Positions 6,117-13,625 of a DNA stretch of 13,625 nucleotides are shown in pieces. Made by a program: the position numbers and the translations under genes. The notes below the pieces were generated by a model. That model did not search any database. It saw only the letters and a list, made by a program, of their open reading frames with translations, and had not been told where the DNA came from. The stretch's first letter is position 1; each line of letters opens with the position of its first letter. Source of the stretch: Acidobacteriota bacterium (GTDB lineage: Bacteria > Acidobacteriota > Vicinamibacteria > Vicinamibacterales > JAKQTR01); contig JAPKZP010000584.1 of the NCBI GenBank assembly GCA_026393735.1, positions 1 to 13,625 of the forward strand, read 5' to 3'.

Positions 6117-8200
6117 GTGTCGGGCCGGGCGGCAAGATCACGCTCGTCACCGGAGCCAGCGGCGCGGCAGGCGCCACGACAGTCGCCGTGAATCTCGCGG
6201 CCGCGTTGCCGCAGTACGCCGGCGGCCGCGCGCTGCTGGTGGACGCGCATTTTCCCGTGCCGGCGTTCGAACTCTCGCGCATCGGCCTCGATCGCGCGCG
6301 CGCCATGGGCGAGCTCGCGCCCGTCATGGCCAAGCTCTCGCCGGAGCTGCTGTCGGGCTACCTGACCAGCTTCAGCCCCACGCTCGCCGCGATGCCGATC
6401 GTGTCGGACGTCCAGCAGGCGCGGCAGATCACACCGGAGGCGGTGAAGCGCGTGCTCGACATGGCGAGGCGCCTGTTCGTCAACATCGTCGTGGACGCAG
6501 GCCCGCTCTCGGGCACGCTCATGTCGACGCTCCTGGACCAGTCGGATGCCATCTGCGTGGTTGTGGAGCCGTCTACCGGGGGGCTGCAGCGCGCACATTA
6601 CGTGCTCGACTATCTGCGGACGCTGCAGATCGGGCGCGATGCGGTGCTGGTGTGTCTCGGGCGGGTGCCGCCCCGCTCCGCCATCACGCTCGAGATCGCG
6701 CAGAACGTGCTGCAGGTGCGGGTCTCGGCGGCCATCCCGGAGGACCCCTCGCCGGTGCAGGAAGCCGAGACCCGGAAACAGCCCGTATTCCTCGCGCTGC
6801 CCAGGGCCGCGGTGTCGCGGGAGATGGATCGTCTCGTTCGCGATGTCGCCTCGCGCGGCCTGCGCGTCGCCCAGGCCGTCCTCAAGCCTTCGGAGGTGGC
6901 CGCCAGTTCGCAGGCGCAGTTCCGCGACGTGAAGGCCCGGCTCCACAAGCGGCTCATTTCGGAGATCGATCTTCGCAAGGGCGAAATGGACTACATGAAG
7001 GACCCGGTGAAGCTCGCCGAGTTGCGGCGCCGGGCCGAGGCGAAGGTCGAAGCGCTCGTGGAGGAAGAGGCCCCCGAGATCACGGACCGCTCGGTCCGGC
7101 TGCGCGTCATTAAAGAAGTGATGGACGAAGCGCTCGGGCTCGGCCCGCTCGAGGACCTGCTCGCCGATCCGGCCGTGACGGAGATCATGGTCAACGGCGC
7201 CCAGAAGATCTACGTCGAGCGCAAGGGCAAGCTCGAGCTCACGCACGTGCAGTTTCTCAGCAACGATCACCTCCGGCTCGTCATCGAGCGAATCGTGGCG
7301 CCGATCGGCCGCCGGGTGGACGAGAAGGTGCCGCTGGTCGATGCCCGCCTGACCGACGGGTCCCGCGTCAACGCCATCATCCCGCCCCTGGCGCTCGACG
7401 GGCCGGCGCTGACCATCCGGAAGTTCGCGAAGTCGTACCTGACGGTGGAAGACCTGGTGAAGTTCGGCTCGCTGACGCAGCAGATGGCCACGCTGCTGGC
7501 AGCGGCCGTGCGCGCCCGCCAGAACATCGTCGTCTCCGGCGGCACGGGATCCGGCAAGACCACGCTGCTGAACCTGCTCGCGGGCTACATCCCGTCGGAC
7601 GAACGCATCGTGACCATCGAGGACTCGGCCGAGCTCCGGCTGGCGCAGGATCACGTCGTGCGCCTGGAGTCGCGCCCGCCGAACATCGAGGGCGAGGGCG
7701 CGATCACCATCCGCGATCTCGTGAAGAACGCGCTGCGCATGCGCCCGGACCGCGTCGTCATCGGCGAGTGCCGCGGCGGCGAGACGCTCGACATGCTGCA
7801 GGCGATGAATACCGGCCACGATGGCAGCCTGACGACCGTGCACGCCAACACGCCGACCGACGCCCTGTCGCGCATCGAGACGATGAGCCTGATGTCCGGA
7901 CTCGATCTGCCGGCGCGCGCCATCCGGGATCAGATCGCGGCCGCCGTGCACCTGATCGTCCAGCAGGCGCGCCTGCCGGACGGGTCCCGCCGGATTACGC
8001 ACATCTCGGAGGTGCTCGGCCTGTCGGAGCAGGGATTCGAGGTCTCGGACATCTTCGTGTTCACGCAGACGGGCCTGACGCCCGAAGGCAAGGTGATCGG
8101 CCAGTTCGTGCCGACCGGGCACGTGCCGAGGTTCGTGGACAAGCTCTCGCGGCGCGGCATTGTGCTGCCGCGCGAGATCTTCCTGCATCAGACGGCGTAG
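6113..8200 (+). CDS. TadZ-TadA fusion: MinD-like localisation module joined to the Flp pilus ATPase
   Basis: One 695-residue chain joins two proteins that are usually separate. Residues 1 to about 255 resemble the ATPase part of TadZ/CpaE (MinD/ParA superfamily). The P-loop region GASGAAGATT (14-23) lacks both lysines of the canonical KGGxGKT(T/S), and no receiver domain precedes it. A hinge (about 256-280) leads to CpaF/TadA: the N-terminal helical RLHKRLI region, Walker A GGTGSGKT (476-483, Lys482), an ASP-box-like IEDSAELRL, Walker B region with Glu552 in GECRGGE (551-557), and a His-box HDGSLTTVHANTP with His577. TadA is the hexameric cytoplasmic ATPase that powers pilin assembly. The motor half has its catalytic motifs; the MinD half probably binds nucleotide poorly or serves structurally. 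ATG 6113 overlaps the preceding stop; tadB follows after 2 bp. Confidence 0.93.
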   Translation: MSVGPGGKITLVTGASGAAGATTVAVNLAAALPQYAGGRALLVDAHFPVPAFELSRIGLDRARAMGELAPVMAKLSPELLSGYLTSFSPTLAAMPIVSDVQQARQITPEAVKRVLDMARRLFVNIVVDAGPLSGTLMSTLLDQSDAICVVVEPSTGGLQRAHYVLDYLRTLQIGRDAVLVCLGRVPPRSAITLEIAQNVLQVRVSAAIPEDPSPVQEAETRKQPVFLALPRAAVSREMDRLVRDVASRGLRVAQAVLKPSEVAASSQAQFRDVKARLHKRLISEIDLRKGEMDYMKDPVKLAELRRRAEAKVEALVEEEAPEITDRSVRLRVIKEVMDEALGLGPLEDLLADPAVTEIMVNGAQKIYVERKGKLELTHVQFLSNDHLRLVIERIVAPIGRRVDEKVPLVDARLTDGSRVNAIIPPLALDGPALTIRKFAKSYLTVEDLVKFGSLTQQMATLLAAAVRARQNIVVSGGTGSGKTTLLNLLAGYIPSDERIVTIEDSAELRLAQDHVVRLESRPPNIEGEGAITIRDLVKNALRMRPDRVVIGECRGGETLDMLQAMNTGHDGSLTTVHANTPTDALSRIETMSLMSGLDLPARAIRDQIAAAVHLIVQQARLPDGSRRITHISEVLGLSEQGFEVSDIFVFTQTGLTPEGKVIGQFVPTGHVPRFVDKLSRRGIVLPREIFLHQTA

Positions 8201-8202
8201 CC

Positions 8203-9054
8203 ATGATTCTTCTCAAACCGTTCGTCCTCCTGATCGGATTCGCCGCCGCCGTCCTGTTCGTCCAGGTCGGCCTGAAGTCGCTGGAGCCCATCTGGAACCG
8301 CCGAATCGCCCGCTACTCGGCGTGGATCGTGAAGGCGTACAAGCACCTCGAGGAGCCGGTCGAGACGGCCTGGGCGGAGCGATTCATCACGGTCTCCATC
8401 TTCGCGCCCTTCGCCGTCTTCTGGCTGCTCACCGCGTGGCCGATCGGCGTGCTCGCGGCGAGTGCCGGGGCCGCGGCGCCGTACGCCTGGGTCCGGTATC
8501 GGCTCTACCTGCACAAGCAGGCGATGGACAACCAGCTCGTGGACGTGCTGATCCTCATGGCCAACTCGCTGAAGTCCGGCCTCAGCCTCCTCCAGGCCGT
8601 GGAGCTGGGGGCCACCGAGTCGAAGAAGCCCATCGTCAGCGAGTTCGAGAAGGTTTTGAAGGAAGTCCAGCTGGGCCAGAGCATCGATCACGCGCTGATG
8701 CACATGTCCGAACGGGCGGCGCTGCCGGACCTCGAGATGGCGGTGCACTCGATCGTCACGCTGCGCGAGACCGGCGGCAATCTCAGCGAGACGTTCATGA
8801 CGGTGGCGCACACCATCGTCGAGCGCAAGAAAGTCGAGGGCAAGATCGGATCGCTGACCGCCCAGGGGCTCTACCAGGGGTTCGCGATGTGTGCCATGCC
8901 CTTCATCATGGGCGGCATGTTCTATCTCATGGATCCCAACTACATGAATCCCATGCTGACCACCGGGCTCGGCTGGGCGATGTGGGTGGCGGTCATCGTC
9001 CTCGATTCCCTGGGCATGTGGGCGATCCTGAAGATCGTGGACATCGATGTGTAA
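8203..9054 (+). CDS. tadB: TadB inner-membrane platform protein
   Basis: 283 residues with an N-terminal membrane helix (about 4-24), two central helices (about 62-105) and two C-terminal helices (about 225-275). The cytoplasmic T2SSF/GspF-like region contains ILMANSLKSGLSLLQAVE, LREVQ-type LKEVQLGQS and RETGGNLSETF, typical of TadB. TadB and TadC form the membrane platform on which the ATPase acts. The start is two bases after the TadZA stop with no separate ribosome site, implying coupled translation. The length matches the family. A Flp pilin gene overlaps its stop, so tadB and tadC are not adjacent as they usually are. Confidence 0.9.
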   Translation: MILLKPFVLLIGFAAAVLFVQVGLKSLEPIWNRRIARYSAWIVKAYKHLEEPVETAWAERFITVSIFAPFAVFWLLTAWPIGVLAASAGAAAPYAWVRYRLYLHKQAMDNQLVDVLILMANSLKSGLSLLQAVELGATESKKPIVSEFEKVLKEVQLGQSIDHALMHMSERAALPDLEMAVHSIVTLRETGGNLSETFMTVAHTIVERKKVEGKIGSLTAQGLYQGFAMCAMPFIMGGMFYLMDPNYMNPMLTTGLGWAMWVAVIVLDSLGMWAILKIVDIDV

Positions 9055-9241
9055 CGTACTTATGCGTGTGCGACGGCGGATCTCGGACGAGCGCGGACAG
9101 TCGACGTCCGAGTACATCACGCTCACCGGCATGGTCGTCAGTATCGCGATTCTCGTCGTCAACGTGCTGGGAGTCTCCGTGCGCCTCGCTCTGCAGACCG
9201 CGGCGCAGAAGATGCTCAGCGTGATCACCGGGTATCCGTGA
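9047..9241 (+). CDS. Flp-type pilin encoded between tadB and tadC
   Basis: A 64-residue protein with a basic leader (MCNVLMRVRRRISDERG), cleavage motif ERGQSTSEY (Gln +1, Glu +5, Tyr +6) and hydrophobic helix, ending GYP. It fits the type IVb pilin plan and is the fourth GQxxxEY protein in the window, closest in motif to the pilin at 1716. ATG 9047 overlaps the tadB stop by 8 bp and suits translational coupling; an in-frame ATG at 9062 is an equally possible start giving 59 residues. Neither has a strong ribosome site, so expression may be low and tied to TadB, consistent with a minor or platform-associated pilin. That role is inference. Confidence 0.78.
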   Translation: MCNVLMRVRRRISDERGQSTSEYITLTGMVVSIAILVVNVLGVSVRLALQTAAQKMLSVITGYP

Positions 9242-9262
9242 TCGCCCGGCGAAAAGGTCGTC

Positions 9263-10144
9263 ATGGTGGCGTTCTACTTTCTCGCGTTGCTGTTCGGGTT
9301 CGCTGCGGCGTTCGTCGCCGTGCAGGCGCTGACGCCGAGCCCGTCCCAGGTCTATGAACTGCGCCAGCGTGCGGCGTCGCGCGCGGAAGCGCAGTCGATC
9401 CAGTCCCCGATTCTGCGGCTCCTGTGGCCCCTGCTGTCGGCCTTGCTGCCGATCGCGCGGAAGATGGGCAAGCCGGAGTACCGGGAGCAGAAGACCCGCG
9501 ACATTCCCCTGGCCGGCCTCCCGCGGGTGGTGACCGTCGATCACCTGCTGGCGCTGAAACTCCTGCTGACCGTCTCCCTGCCCCTCATCGTGCTGGCGGA
9601 GTTCCAGAGCGTGGTGCTCGCGGTCCTCGGCGCCGGCATCGGCTGGATCCTGCCCGACCGGATGATCGCCGAGCAGAAGCGGGCGCGCGAGCAGAAGATC
9701 GTGCGCGCGATGCCCGGGGCCGTCGACATGCTGACGCTGGCCGTCGAGGCCGGCATGGACTTCATCGCCGCCCTGCAGCGCGTGATGGACAAGGCCGCCG
9801 CGGGGCCCTTGCGCGAGGAGATCGCGACGATCATCAGCGACATCCGGCTCGGCGCCAGCCGGTCCGCGGCGATGCGGTCGTTCTCGCAGCGAATCAACGT
9901 CCCCGAAGTCGTGTCCTTCGTGGGCGTGCTGATCCAGGCCGATCGCCTCGGCGCATCCATCGGCGAAGTGCTGCGGAACCAGGCCGATCGCATGCGGACC
10001 GAGCGGTTCCAGCGGGCCGAGAAGGCCGGCGCGGCGGCGTCCCAGAAACTGCTGGTCCCGCTGATCCTGTTCATCTTCCCGGCTGTGCTGATTGTGATCA
10101 TCGGGCCTGTGGTACTGTCGTTCATCTACGGCGGAGGGTTCTAG
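9263..10144 (+). CDS. tadC: TadC inner-membrane platform protein
   Basis: 293 residues with an N-terminal membrane helix, two helices near residues 90-135, and a C-terminal hydrophobic pair (about 255-290). The T2SSF domain shows AMPGAVDMLTLAVEAGMDF, IRLGASRSAAM and ADRLGASIGEVLRNQADRMR, which is the classic TadC signature. It partners TadB to form the platform under the ATPase. The ATG at 9263 is preceded by AAAAGG at 9252-9257. It lies 21 bp after the interposed pilin and 5 bp before the FHA receptor gene, so signalling genes directly continue the machinery operon. Confidence 0.92.
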   Translation: MVAFYFLALLFGFAAAFVAVQALTPSPSQVYELRQRAASRAEAQSIQSPILRLLWPLLSALLPIARKMGKPEYREQKTRDIPLAGLPRVVTVDHLLALKLLLTVSLPLIVLAEFQSVVLAVLGAGIGWILPDRMIAEQKRAREQKIVRAMPGAVDMLTLAVEAGMDFIAALQRVMDKAAAGPLREEIATIISDIRLGASRSAAMRSFSQRINVPEVVSFVGVLIQADRLGASIGEVLRNQADRMRTERFQRAEKAGAAASQKLLVPLILFIFPAVLIVIIGPVVLSFIYGGGF

Positions 10145-10149
10145 GCGGA

Positions 10150-11850
10150 ATGGCATACCAGCTCGTGCTCCGCTCGCCGAACGGTGAACAGATCGTTCAG
10201 CTCGACCGGCCTCTCGTGGTCGGCCGGGACGCGAGTGCCGACGTCTCGATCGACAGCGTCCGCGTGTCGCGGCGGCACGCCGAGTTCATTCCCACCCCGC
10301 AGGGGGTCGTCGTGCGCGATCTCGGCAGCCGGAACGGCGTGATGGTCAACGGGCAGCGGGTCGAGCAGGCGTCGATCGGACCGACCGATCGTGTGCTCCT
10401 CGGCGACGTCGCGGTCACGGTCGCGACATCGAGTGGCGTCCCCACGGGGGTGCAGGCGCCGCCGCCGACACGGCAATATGCCGCACCGCCGTTGCCGTCC
10501 TCCGCCGACGCACAGCCGGCGTACGCCCAGCAGGCCTATGCGCCGCCCGCCGCATACGCTCCCCCCGCGCCTGTGGCCCCGCCGCCCGTCTCGTATGCCC
10601 CTGCGCCGAGTTACGGCGCACCCGGCGCTGCGCCGGCACACCAGGGATGGGGACAGCCGGCCGGCGGCCAGGACAAGACCACCGTGCTCCCGCGCGGCCA
10701 GGCACCCGGAGGACCGCCTCCGGCCGGATTCGGATCGCCGGCCGCGGCGCCGGCGGCCCTTCCGGCTTCAGGCAAGTCCGGGCTTGGCTCGAGTCTCGGA
10801 GGACGTCTGGGCCTTGGTACGCGGCTCTCCGTCGGTGTGCTGTTTGCGTCCCTGCTGACGTTCCTCATCACCGCACTCCCGCTCGTGCAGGCCCGCAGCG
10901 AAGTCGTGCACCGCGAAGCCCTGGCACGCGCCGCGACGATCGCGCGGGCGATCGGGTCCGAGAACGGACAGGCTCTGGCGACCGGCCAGACGCTGGCCGT
11001 GGGCGTGCAGAACGCGCTGCTCGAGCCCGGCGTCCGGGAAGCCCTCATCGTCACCCCGCAGGGCCGGGTCCTGGCCCCTGCCGAACGCATGGACGAGACG
11101 CTCTCGAGGCTTGGCGCGTTCGACGAACTCTCGTCGCTTCAGGGGCTGCAGACCGCCGATCTCGGCAGCAAGGTGGAGGCCGCCGCAGTCATCGAGAGCG
11201 GAGGCCGGCGGCTCGGCGTCGCGTGGATCCAGCTCGATCCTGCCTACGCTCATGCCGGGGCGCCAATCGCCCTTTACCTGCTGGCCACGCTGTTCACGAG
11301 CCTGGCGTGCGCGGCCATCGTCGGTGTCATGCTCAAGAAGATGATGATGGCCCGTCTCGAGGCGTTCGCCACCGACATCGACCTGGCCGCGAGCGGGCAG
11401 CACGAGGTGGTCACGGAGTCGCTCGGCCTGCCGCGGCTCGCGGAGAGCGTGAACTTCGTCATCGGCCGCCTGCGCATGGCCCCGCAGCAGGGCAGCCAGG
11501 CCGCTGCGCCCGCGCCGATGGCGCCGCCACCGCCGCCGTCCCTGGAACCGATCGCCGCGCGCGAGGGCCGCCTGGTGCTGGATGCCTCGTTCGTCGTCAC
11601 GGAGGCGACCGCGGGCGCCGCACAGCTCCTCAAGACGACGCCGGAAAAGCTCCAGGGGCACCACGTGCTCGAGGCGATCGGTGAGCAGGCGATGGTCAAC
11701 GCGATCATCGACGCCATCGGGGACCTGGCGAGCCAGGGCGCGGCCAGGCGGCGGGTCGAGAGTTCGAGCGGGGAACCGCCACTGGATCTGCAGGCCACGC
11801 GATCGGCTCCCGACGGGCCGATCGAGGTCTCGATCCGTCGATTGGGGTAA
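10150..11850 (+). CDS. FHA-domain transmembrane receptor with HAMP-like and PAS-like regions
   Basis: 566 residues. The FHA domain (1 to about 95) has intact phospho-threonine-binding landmarks: Gly25-Arg26, SRRH (40-43), Asn62-Gly63 and NG (67-68). A Pro/Ala/Tyr-rich linker (about 97-215) includes repeated YAPP-like units and DKTTVLPR (175-182), a plausible phospho-acceptor site. Then come membrane helix 1 (about 226-247), an extracytoplasmic sensor-like region (248-372), membrane helix 2 (about 373-395), a HAMP-like segment and a small PAS-like domain (about 470-566). FHA and PAS ends would both be cytoplasmic. No kinase, cyclase or methyl-accepting output is seen. It starts 5 bp after tadC, with GGAGGG at 10133-10138 as ribosome site; the longer upstream open frame overlaps tadC and is rejected. 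FHA is certain, PAS and HAMP are probable, ligand unknown. Confidence 0.85.
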   Translation: MAYQLVLRSPNGEQIVQLDRPLVVGRDASADVSIDSVRVSRRHAEFIPTPQGVVVRDLGSRNGVMVNGQRVEQASIGPTDRVLLGDVAVTVATSSGVPTGVQAPPPTRQYAAPPLPSSADAQPAYAQQAYAPPAAYAPPAPVAPPPVSYAPAPSYGAPGAAPAHQGWGQPAGGQDKTTVLPRGQAPGGPPPAGFGSPAAAPAALPASGKSGLGSSLGGRLGLGTRLSVGVLFASLLTFLITALPLVQARSEVVHREALARAATIARAIGSENGQALATGQTLAVGVQNALLEPGVREALIVTPQGRVLAPAERMDETLSRLGAFDELSSLQGLQTADLGSKVEAAAVIESGGRRLGVAWIQLDPAYAHAGAPIALYLLATLFTSLACAAIVGVMLKKMMMARLEAFATDIDLAASGQHEVVTESLGLPRLAESVNFVIGRLRMAPQQGSQAAAPAPMAPPPPPSLEPIAAREGRLVLDASFVVTEATAGAAQLLKTTPEKLQGHHVLEAIGEQAMVNAIIDAIGDLASQGAARRRVESSSGEPPLDLQATRSAPDGPIEVSIRRLG

Positions 11851-11856
11851 TTGAGG

Positions 11857-12780
11857 ATGGCGACTCTGACGTGGGAACGGCGTGACGGTCAGCGGATGGT
11901 GTTTCACCTGCAAGGGCTCGAAACGACCATCGGGCGCGATCTGGGCAACCCGATTCGCATCGAGTCCGGGTACGTGTCCAAGCGGCATGCCGTGATCAGG
12001 CTCGGCCAGCAGGGCTACACGATTGCCGATCTGAACAGTTCGAATGGCACGTTCATCAACGGGCAGCGCACCGCGCTCGCGGTGCTCAAGGACGGCGACC
12101 GCATTGAACTGGGTTCAGAAGCGCTGACGTTCTCGAACCCGGTGGCTGGTACCCAGCCGGGGGCCCCGGCAGCGGAGAAGAAGAGCCCGATGAAGTTCGT
12201 CATCATCGGGGGCGGAGCCGCCATGGTCCTGCTGCTCGGCGTCCTGATTCTGGGAGGCGGGTCGAGCGCCCCGCCCGAGTCATCACAGCGGCCGGCGGCA
12301 GCCCCGGCCGCGGAATCACCGGGGCCGAGCGACGTGCCGGCATATCCACCGGTGGGCACGGATGCCGGCACCGCGCCACCCGCCGCCGCCCCGCTCCCCT
12401 CGTACCCGGACACCGCCGGTGTTCCCGCGGGTGCCCAGCCGTTGCCATCCAACGACCCCGCCGCGCTCTACGAAATAGCGATCTCGCACGTGAAGGGCAA
12501 GCGATACGTCGAGGCGAGGACGCTGCTGCAGGCGGCCGTCCGCCTGGATCCCGGGAACACCTCGGCCCAGCAGCGGCTGCGCGAGGTAGAGGCCACGATC
12601 CAGGTGCTGGCCGATCAGCACATGGCGGCCGGACAACGGGCGTTCACGTACCTGCGCTACGACGATGCCATCTTCGAGTGGGAGCAGGTCACCTCGATGA
12701 TCGAGGCCACCGACCCGCGCTACCAGCAGGCGGCCGCCGGAATCCGGCGCGCCCAGGAGCGCCTCGTCCAGAAGGACTAG
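11857..12780 (+). CDS. FHA-TM-TPR protein
   Basis: 307 residues. The N-terminal FHA domain (1 to about 95) keeps Gly26-Arg27, SKRH (41-44), SSNGT (61-65) and NG (68-69), so phospho-threonine binding looks possible. One membrane helix (about 113-136) is followed by a Pro/Ala-rich linker and two or more TPR-like helical pairs (about 199-300, beginning PAALYEIAISHVKGKRYVEA). Topology would place FHA in the cytoplasm and TPRs in the periplasm. Tad systems usually encode TadD, a TPR lipoprotein; this protein may supply that function while coupling it to phosphorylation, which is inference. ATG 11857 is preferred over TTG 11851. It follows the previous stop by 6 bp and precedes the kinase by 39 bp. 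Confidence 0.85.
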   Translation: MATLTWERRDGQRMVFHLQGLETTIGRDLGNPIRIESGYVSKRHAVIRLGQQGYTIADLNSSNGTFINGQRTALAVLKDGDRIELGSEALTFSNPVAGTQPGAPAAEKKSPMKFVIIGGGAAMVLLLGVLILGGGSSAPPESSQRPAAAPAAESPGPSDVPAYPPVGTDAGTAPPAAAPLPSYPDTAGVPAGAQPLPSNDPAALYEIAISHVKGKRYVEARTLLQAAVRLDPGNTSAQQRLREVEATIQVLADQHMAAGQRAFTYLRYDDAIFEWEQVTSMIEATDPRYQQAAAGIRRAQERLVQKD

Positions 12781-12819
12781 GGGCAGCGGCGACGATTCGG
12801 CGCGGCGGGAGACCACGTC

Positions 12820-13625
12820 ATGTCATCGGACTCGGGGCAGACAACATCGGTCCGCTCGATCGGGCGGTACCGCGCATTCGATGAACTGGGCCGCGGTGCC
12901 ATGGGCATCGTCTACCGCGGATTCGACCCCGTCATCGGGCGAACCGTCGCCCTCAAGACCATCGTCCTCGACACCAGCGACGCGCAGGCGAAGGAATTCC
13001 GGGACCGGCTCTATCGCGAGGCGGCGGCGGCCGGCGCCCTCTCCCACCCGAACATCGTCACGATTTTCGACATCATCGAGGACGGCACGGTGACGGCCGT
13101 GGCAATGGAGTTCATCGAGGGACGTTCGCTCGCCGCCATCATCGCCGAGCGGGCCCCGCTGCCGCTCGACCTGGCCGTCGAGATCTTCGAGCAGATCTGC
13201 AGCGCCCTGGACTACGCCGGCAGCCACGGCATCGTCCACCGGGACATCAAGCCCGCCAACATCCTGATGACGGCGGCCGGGCGAGCGAAGGTCACGGATT
13301 TCGGCGTCGCGCGCCTCGCGCTCTCCACGATGACTCAGGCCGGCACGGTGCTCGGGTCCCCCAGCTACATGTCACCCGAGCAGGTGCGGGGCCTGCCGCT
13401 CGACGGACGGTCCGACTTGTTCTCGGCCGCGGTCGTCTTCTACGAGATGATCACACGCGAACGGCCGTTTGCAGGCAACGACGTCGCGACGACGATGTAC
13501 CGGATCGCGCACGAGCCGCCGACCCCGCCCGGGCACTTCAACGCCGCGATAGGGCCGGCGGTGACTGCAGTGCTGGAACGGGCGCTCGCGAAGCTCCCCG
13601 ATCAGCGATTTCGGACCGGCGCGGA
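12820..13625 (+). CDS. PknB-like Ser/Thr protein kinase, 3' end outside window
   Basis: The frame is open from ATG 12820 to the window end (268 codons). It carries a complete set of Hanks-kinase motifs: glycine loop GRGAMG (24-29), Lys46 in VALK, Glu67 of helix C, HRDIKPAN (140-147, Asp142 catalytic), DFG (160-162), an activation loop with Thr170, Thr172 and Thr176, and SPE (185-187) in place of APE. It phosphorylates Ser/Thr in the cytoplasm; neighbouring FHA proteins and the PP2C at the operon start are likely partners or substrates. A ribosome site GGGAG lies at 12807-12811. Whether a membrane helix and a sensor domain follow, as in many PknB-like proteins, cannot be seen. The kinase call is firm. 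Confidence 0.95.
   Translation, partial: MSSDSGQTTSVRSIGRYRAFDELGRGAMGIVYRGFDPVIGRTVALKTIVLDTSDAQAKEFRDRLYREAAAAGALSHPNIVTIFDIIEDGTVTAVAMEFIEGRSLAAIIAERAPLPLDLAVEIFEQICSALDYAGSHGIVHRDIKPANILMTAAGRAKVTDFGVARLALSTMTQAGTVLGSPSYMSPEQVRGLPLDGRSDLFSAAVVFYEMITRERPFAGNDVATTMYRIAHEPPTPPGHFNAAIGPAVTAVLERALAKLPDQRFRTGA

Noticed and set aside
6044..8188. 714-codon open frame on the minus strand
   Set aside because: It is antisense to the TadZ-TadA fusion with intact Walker motifs; composition is rich in Arg, His and Asp and shows no recognisable fold.
9424..10149. Upstream in-frame extension of the FHA receptor
   Set aside because: The extra 242 codons overlap tadC in another frame and are Arg/Pro-rich without structure; the FHA domain starts naturally at ATG 10150.
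1..13625. tRNA, rRNA, insertion sequences or attachment sites
   Set aside because: I saw no cloverleaf, rRNA segment, transposase or integrase signature on either strand.

Overview
The window is high-GC DNA with densely packed genes, all on the + strand, from a Gram-negative-type bacterium. One cluster of a Tad/Flp (type IVb pilus) machine fills almost the whole window. The mix of NtrB-type signalling, a sigma-54-like promoter, Ser/Thr kinase and phosphatase, and FHA proteins fits environmental lineages such as Acidobacteriota (for example Vicinamibacteria) or Myxococcota. That placement is a low-confidence inference, because no rRNA or marker gene is present.

Layout. Positions 1-245 hold the 3' end of a sensor histidine kinase. 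Positions 246-449 are a relatively AT-rich regulatory gap. It carries one of two copies of a 14-bp palindrome (the other overlaps the kinase's last codons) and a sigma-54-like -24/-12 element. From about 450 to the right edge there is an almost uninterrupted operon: a PP2C phosphatase with a C-terminal Flp-pilin-like segment (450-1385); two small Flp-like pilins (1401-1607, 1716-1928); TadE-like (1980-2381), TadG-like (2368-3276) and second TadE-like (3279-3788) proteins; CpaB/RcpC (3810-4655); a CpaC/RcpA-related protein with a reduced secretin-like C-terminus (4713-6116); a single-chain TadZ-TadA fusion motor (6113-8200); TadB (8203-9054); a further Flp pilin placed between tadB and tadC (9047-9241); TadC (9263-10144); an FHA-TM-sensor-TM-PAS protein (10150-11850); an FHA-TM-TPR protein (11857-12780); and a PknB-like Ser/Thr kinase cut by the window end (12820 onward).

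How it may work. The motor (TadZA) and platform (TadB/TadC) would assemble or export Flp-type pilins and TadE/G minor subunits, with the CpaB and secretin-like proteins acting in the periplasm and outer membrane. The unusual layer is phosphorylation control. A phosphatase fused to a prepilin-like segment opens the operon, a Hanks-type kinase lies at its other end, and two FHA (phospho-threonine reader) membrane proteins sit beside the kinase. This resembles in logic the PppA/Fha/PpkA control of type VI secretion, but applied to a Tad system. No prepilin peptidase (TadV/CpaA), full-length secretin or stand-alone TadD lies in the window.
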